Assembly: GCF_003711205.1 (NCBI RefSeq) | Contig: NZ_CP031013.1 | Location: 2,956,501-3,020,500 of the forward strand | Direction of reading: 5' to 3' | Length of the DNA stretch: 64,000 nucleotides | Origin: Polaromonas sp. SP1 | GTDB taxonomy: Bacteria; Pseudomonadota; Gammaproteobacteria; Burkholderiales; Burkholderiaceae_C | Shown: in pieces, positions 62,128-64,000 of the stretch | Layout of the letters: every line of letters begins with the position of its first letter | Position numbering within the stretch: the stretch's first letter is position 1 | Made by a program: the position numbers and the translations under genes | Notes under the pieces: model-generated | Database searches by the model: none | The model's input: only the letters and a program-made list of their open reading frames with translations | Told to the model about the DNA's origin: nothing

Positions 62128-62290
62128 ATCCGTTCGGGCTGAGCCTGGCCTGCCCTGAGCTGCCTGTCCTGAGCTCCGTCGAAGGGGTCGAGGGGTCGCA
62201 GCTTTGTCCGCCATCAGAGCCGCTCGCCCTGAGCCTGTCGAAGGGTTCGCCTTACGGGCAAAGCTTCGACAGGCTCAGCCCGAACGGCTT
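62128..62290. repeat. Inverted-repeat element, family B
   Basis: GCCCTGAGCCTGTCGAAGG (62226-62244) pairs with CTTCGACAGGCTCAGCCCG (62264-62282) over a short loop; a GTTCGGGCTGAGC relative lies at 62133. It makes up most of the 211-bp gap before the acyltransferase gene. Reading it in frame yields the familiar spurious peptide PEPVEGF, which is why the longer acyltransferase start is rejected. Confidence 0.75.
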
Positions 62291-62320
62291 CGATGGTTGG
62301 CGCTTGACTCTCTCGACTTG

Positions 62321-63436
62321 ATGACAGCCCCAACACGCATCCCCGGCATCGATGCCCTCAAGGGCCTGGCCTGCGTCCTCATTGTTCTGCATCACCTGGC
62401 CTTTTACGGCCCGATGTCGGATGTGGTTCACCCCTTTGCGCCCGCGCTGATGGGCTGGCTTTACGGCTACGGCCGCATGGCCGTGCAGGTCTTCCTCGTC
62501 GTCAGCGGTTTCCTGGCGGCCGCCTCGCTGGCGCCGCAGGGCGTGGCGGTGTTTGATTCACCCGCCCAACTGATCCTTCGCCGCTACTGGCGGCTCGTCA
62601 AGCCTTACCTGGTAGCGCTGGCTGTCAGCGTGATGGTGGCCGCACTCGTCAGGCCCTGGTTTGCGCATACATCCGTGCCTGCAGCGCCCACGCTGCTGCA
62701 GCTTCTGGCCCATGTGTTTTTGCTGCAAGACCTGCTCGGGCAGGAAGCGCTTTCCGCCGGCGTCTGGTATGTGGCCATCGACTTTCAGCTGTATGCGCTG
62801 GTGGTTCTGGTCTTTGCGTTTGCACGGCGGTTTCAGTTTCAGCAGGGCGAAGATGGCGATGCAGCGCACCCCACATCCACCTCGGCTCAGCTCGGCGTAA
62901 GCCTCATCTTGCTGCTCGCGCTGGCCTCGCTGCTGTTCTTCAACCGTGCGACGGCCTTCGACATCACCGCCCTGTATTTCTGCGGCTCCTACGCACTCGG
63001 CATGCTGGCCTTCTGGGCATCCCGCAATCTGGGCGCACGGCGCGGCTTCTGGTTCGCCACCATGGCGGTCATGGGTGCTCTGGCCCTGGCGCTCGATTTC
63101 AGGGGCCGCCTCGTGGTCGCGCTGGTCACCGCCTTCGGGCTGGTGGGGCTTTCCAGTCTTCAATCCGACGCCTGGCCGGTGCGCTGGCTGCAGCAGCGCC
63201 GCCTGGTGCAACTTGGCCGCATCTCGTACTCGGTGTTCCTCATCCACTTCCCGGTGTGCCTGTTGGTCAACGCTGTCGTTGGCTACTTCTGGCCAACGCA
63301 GCTTGCTGCCAACGTGGCGGGTTTGCTGTTGGCGTTCATGCTTTCGCTGCTGGCTGGCAGCGTGCTCTACCGATGGGTAGAGTGCCGGCCCGTGCTCGAG
63401 GGCCATGGCTGGATTCGCCGCATTTTTGCGAACTAA
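62321..63436 (+). CDS. Acyltransferase-3 family membrane protein
   Basis: 371-residue inner-membrane O-acyltransferase-like protein with about ten hydrophobic segments. IPGIDALKGLACVLIVLHHLAFYGPM is the conserved N-terminus (catalytic His in HHLAFY-like position). MAVQVFLVVSGFLAAASL and RRYWRLVKPYLVALAVSVM follow in family order, and LGRISYSVFLIHFPVCLLVNAVV near the end holds the SYSxYLxH-like block. Such enzymes acylate sugars of capsules, lipopolysaccharide or periplasmic glucans. ATG 62321 is used; the longer frame to 62204 is encoded by an inverted-repeat element. The acceptor is unknown. Confidence 0.88.
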   Translation: MTAPTRIPGIDALKGLACVLIVLHHLAFYGPMSDVVHPFAPALMGWLYGYGRMAVQVFLVVSGFLAAASLAPQGVAVFDSPAQLILRRYWRLVKPYLVALAVSVMVAALVRPWFAHTSVPAAPTLLQLLAHVFLLQDLLGQEALSAGVWYVAIDFQLYALVVLVFAFARRFQFQQGEDGDAAHPTSTSAQLGVSLILLLALASLLFFNRATAFDITALYFCGSYALGMLAFWASRNLGARRGFWFATMAVMGALALALDFRGRLVVALVTAFGLVGLSSLQSDAWPVRWLQQRRLVQLGRISYSVFLIHFPVCLLVNAVVGYFWPTQLAANVAGLLLAFMLSLLAGSVLYRWVECRPVLEGHGWIRRIFAN

Positions 63437-63488
63437 AAACGGCTCTAGCCCAGACGCCACCTGGGCATCTAGCTATCAAATTGGTAGC
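63435..63488. repeat. Dispersed palindromic repeat, family A, copy 12
   Basis: AAAAACGGCTCTAGCCCAGA, CACCTGGGC, then TAGCTATCAAATTGGTAGC (63470-63488). This is a well-preserved copy that can serve as a reference. It begins at the acyltransferase stop codon. Confidence 0.8.
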
Positions 63489-63516
63489 GCAGCCGGTTGC
63501 GGCCCAACGCACAGGC

Positions 63517-63864
63517 TCAGCGCCTGAACATCTCCAGCTTCAACTCCGCAGGCTCGCCCAGCCATGAGGCATGCGTCGTGTGGTCCGCCAGGTCATCGCC
63601 GGTCAGGCCATGCACAAACACATCGAGCCCTTTGCGTTCGCTCTCCAGCCACGGGATGAGGCGGTCAAACTTCTCACTGTCAAACGCCAGCTGGCAGCTC
63701 CACCGCGGATGCGGCCCGACCTCGCGCTCATGCACACGCCCCACGGCCACGCCAAAAAGCTCGCCCGCCTTTTCGCACAGCGCGCGCGCCTGCTCGGTCT
63801 TTCCGGGGCCGAAATAAACATGGGCGTGATAGCGGGCGAAGAGGTTTTCGGGGCGTTGGGTCAT
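63517..63864 (-). CDS. DOPA 4,5-dioxygenase family protein
   Basis: 115-residue alpha/beta protein of the DOPA dioxygenase family. RYHAHVYFGPGKTEQARALCEKAGELFGVAVG begins the fold. VGRVHEREVGPHPRWSCQLAF and LDVFVHGLTGDDLADHTTHASWLGEPAEL hold the conserved His residues (HAHVYF, GPHPRW, DHTTHASW) expected for iron or for the fold. Fungal homologues cleave the DOPA ring; bacterial ones have no assigned reaction. The length is normal for bacterial members. It is convergent with the acyltransferase gene. Confidence 0.9.
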   Translation of the reverse strand: MTQRPENLFARYHAHVYFGPGKTEQARALCEKAGELFGVAVGRVHEREVGPHPRWSCQLAFDSEKFDRLIPWLESERKGLDVFVHGLTGDDLADHTTHASWLGEPAELKLEMFRR

Positions 63865-63951
63865 GGGTGGCGAAATGCGTTGTCGCTGATCTGGGAACCC
63901 ATTATTTGCGGCCTGCGCAGGCTGTGTTGCGAAAGGGGCTTTGACTGCATA

Positions 63952-63971
63952 TACTGTATATATATACAGTT
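63952..63971 (+). promoter_or_regulatory. LexA (SOS) box and overlapping promoter
   Basis: TACTGTATATATATACAGTT: the CTGT-N8-ACAG core (63954-63969) is perfect and the spacer is the alternating AT of the enterobacterial consensus. A TTGACT -35 at 63941-63946, with a TATACA-like -10 at 63963-63968 inside the box, places the repressor over the promoter. The controlled gene lies beyond base 64000 on the plus strand, or less likely on the minus strand toward 63864. Confidence 0.88.
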
Positions 63972-64000
63972 TTTACTCGGCCATTTCCAGTCTCCACACG

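Noticed and set aside
62204..62320. N-terminal extension of the acyltransferase-3 protein (PEPVEGF..)
   Set aside because: Encoded by the family B repeat; the family N-terminus begins at ATG 62321.

Overview
The window is GC-rich chromosomal DNA, packed on both strands with short intergenic gaps. Several things point to a betaproteobacterium of the order Burkholderiales, most likely family Comamonadaceae (Polaromonas, Rhodoferax or Variovorax type). These are the pyrG-kdsA-eno-ftsB order, a Bug/TctC-type solute receptor, a parE/lytic transglycosylase/GGDEF/parC block, and dispersed palindromes built on a GCTATCAAATTGGTAGC-like core. The taxon is inferred from gene content and repeats, not from a marker-gene comparison. 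I saw no rRNA, tRNA, prophage, IS transposase or CRISPR array.

Layout. 1-9 kb: queG, an AEC carrier, a Bug receptor, xerD, a cyclopropane-synthase-like methyltransferase, a DUF455 ferritin-like protein, a gamma carbonic anhydrase and hslO. 9-15 kb, minus strand: pyrG, kdsA, an FkbM methyltransferase, a DUF1330 protein, eno, ftsB and a small P-loop protein. 15-20.5 kb: coaBC, a small membrane protein and dut, then a glycine-zipper lipoprotein, slyD, a RoxA-type oxygenase and an uncharacterised protein. 20.7-27 kb: an Ala/Pro lipoprotein, then on the minus strand an MBL hydrolase, bamC and dapA, a methyltransferase and SDR pair, and an MFS carrier coupled to a 39-residue membrane peptide. 27-33.6 kb: parE, lytic transglycosylase, degenerate GGDEF protein, parC. 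33.7-35.1 kb: a type II lumazine synthase behind an FMN riboswitch, and a RidA-like protein.

35.3-54 kb is the most unusual part. Two clusters encode circularly permuted ATP-grasp (CPT2), alpha-E and transglutaminase-like proteins and flank comEC. The minus-strand cluster has a 1198-residue transglutaminase-DUF2126 protein, a CPT2/alpha-E fusion and a transglutaminase-like protein. The plus-strand cluster has separate CPT2, alpha-E and transglutaminase-like genes. After mltB comes a MoxR/DUF58/TgpA operon containing a fourth transglutaminase-like domain. No substrate or product is known for the CPT2/alpha-E/transglutaminase genes. A peptide ligation and cleavage pathway is the family-level prediction.

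54-64 kb: a histone-deacetylase-like amidohydrolase, an enoyl-CoA hydratase, an MscS channel, etfBA with an acyl-CoA dehydrogenase and a nitronate monooxygenase (acyl-CoA oxidation), an acyltransferase-3 protein and a DOPA-dioxygenase-like protein. The window ends in a near-consensus LexA box whose target gene lies outside. Two inverted repeats upstream of etfBA look like operators for fatty-acid or branched-chain catabolism regulators. At least twelve copies of one short repeat are scattered through the window, and six of them lie in frame inside coding sequences.
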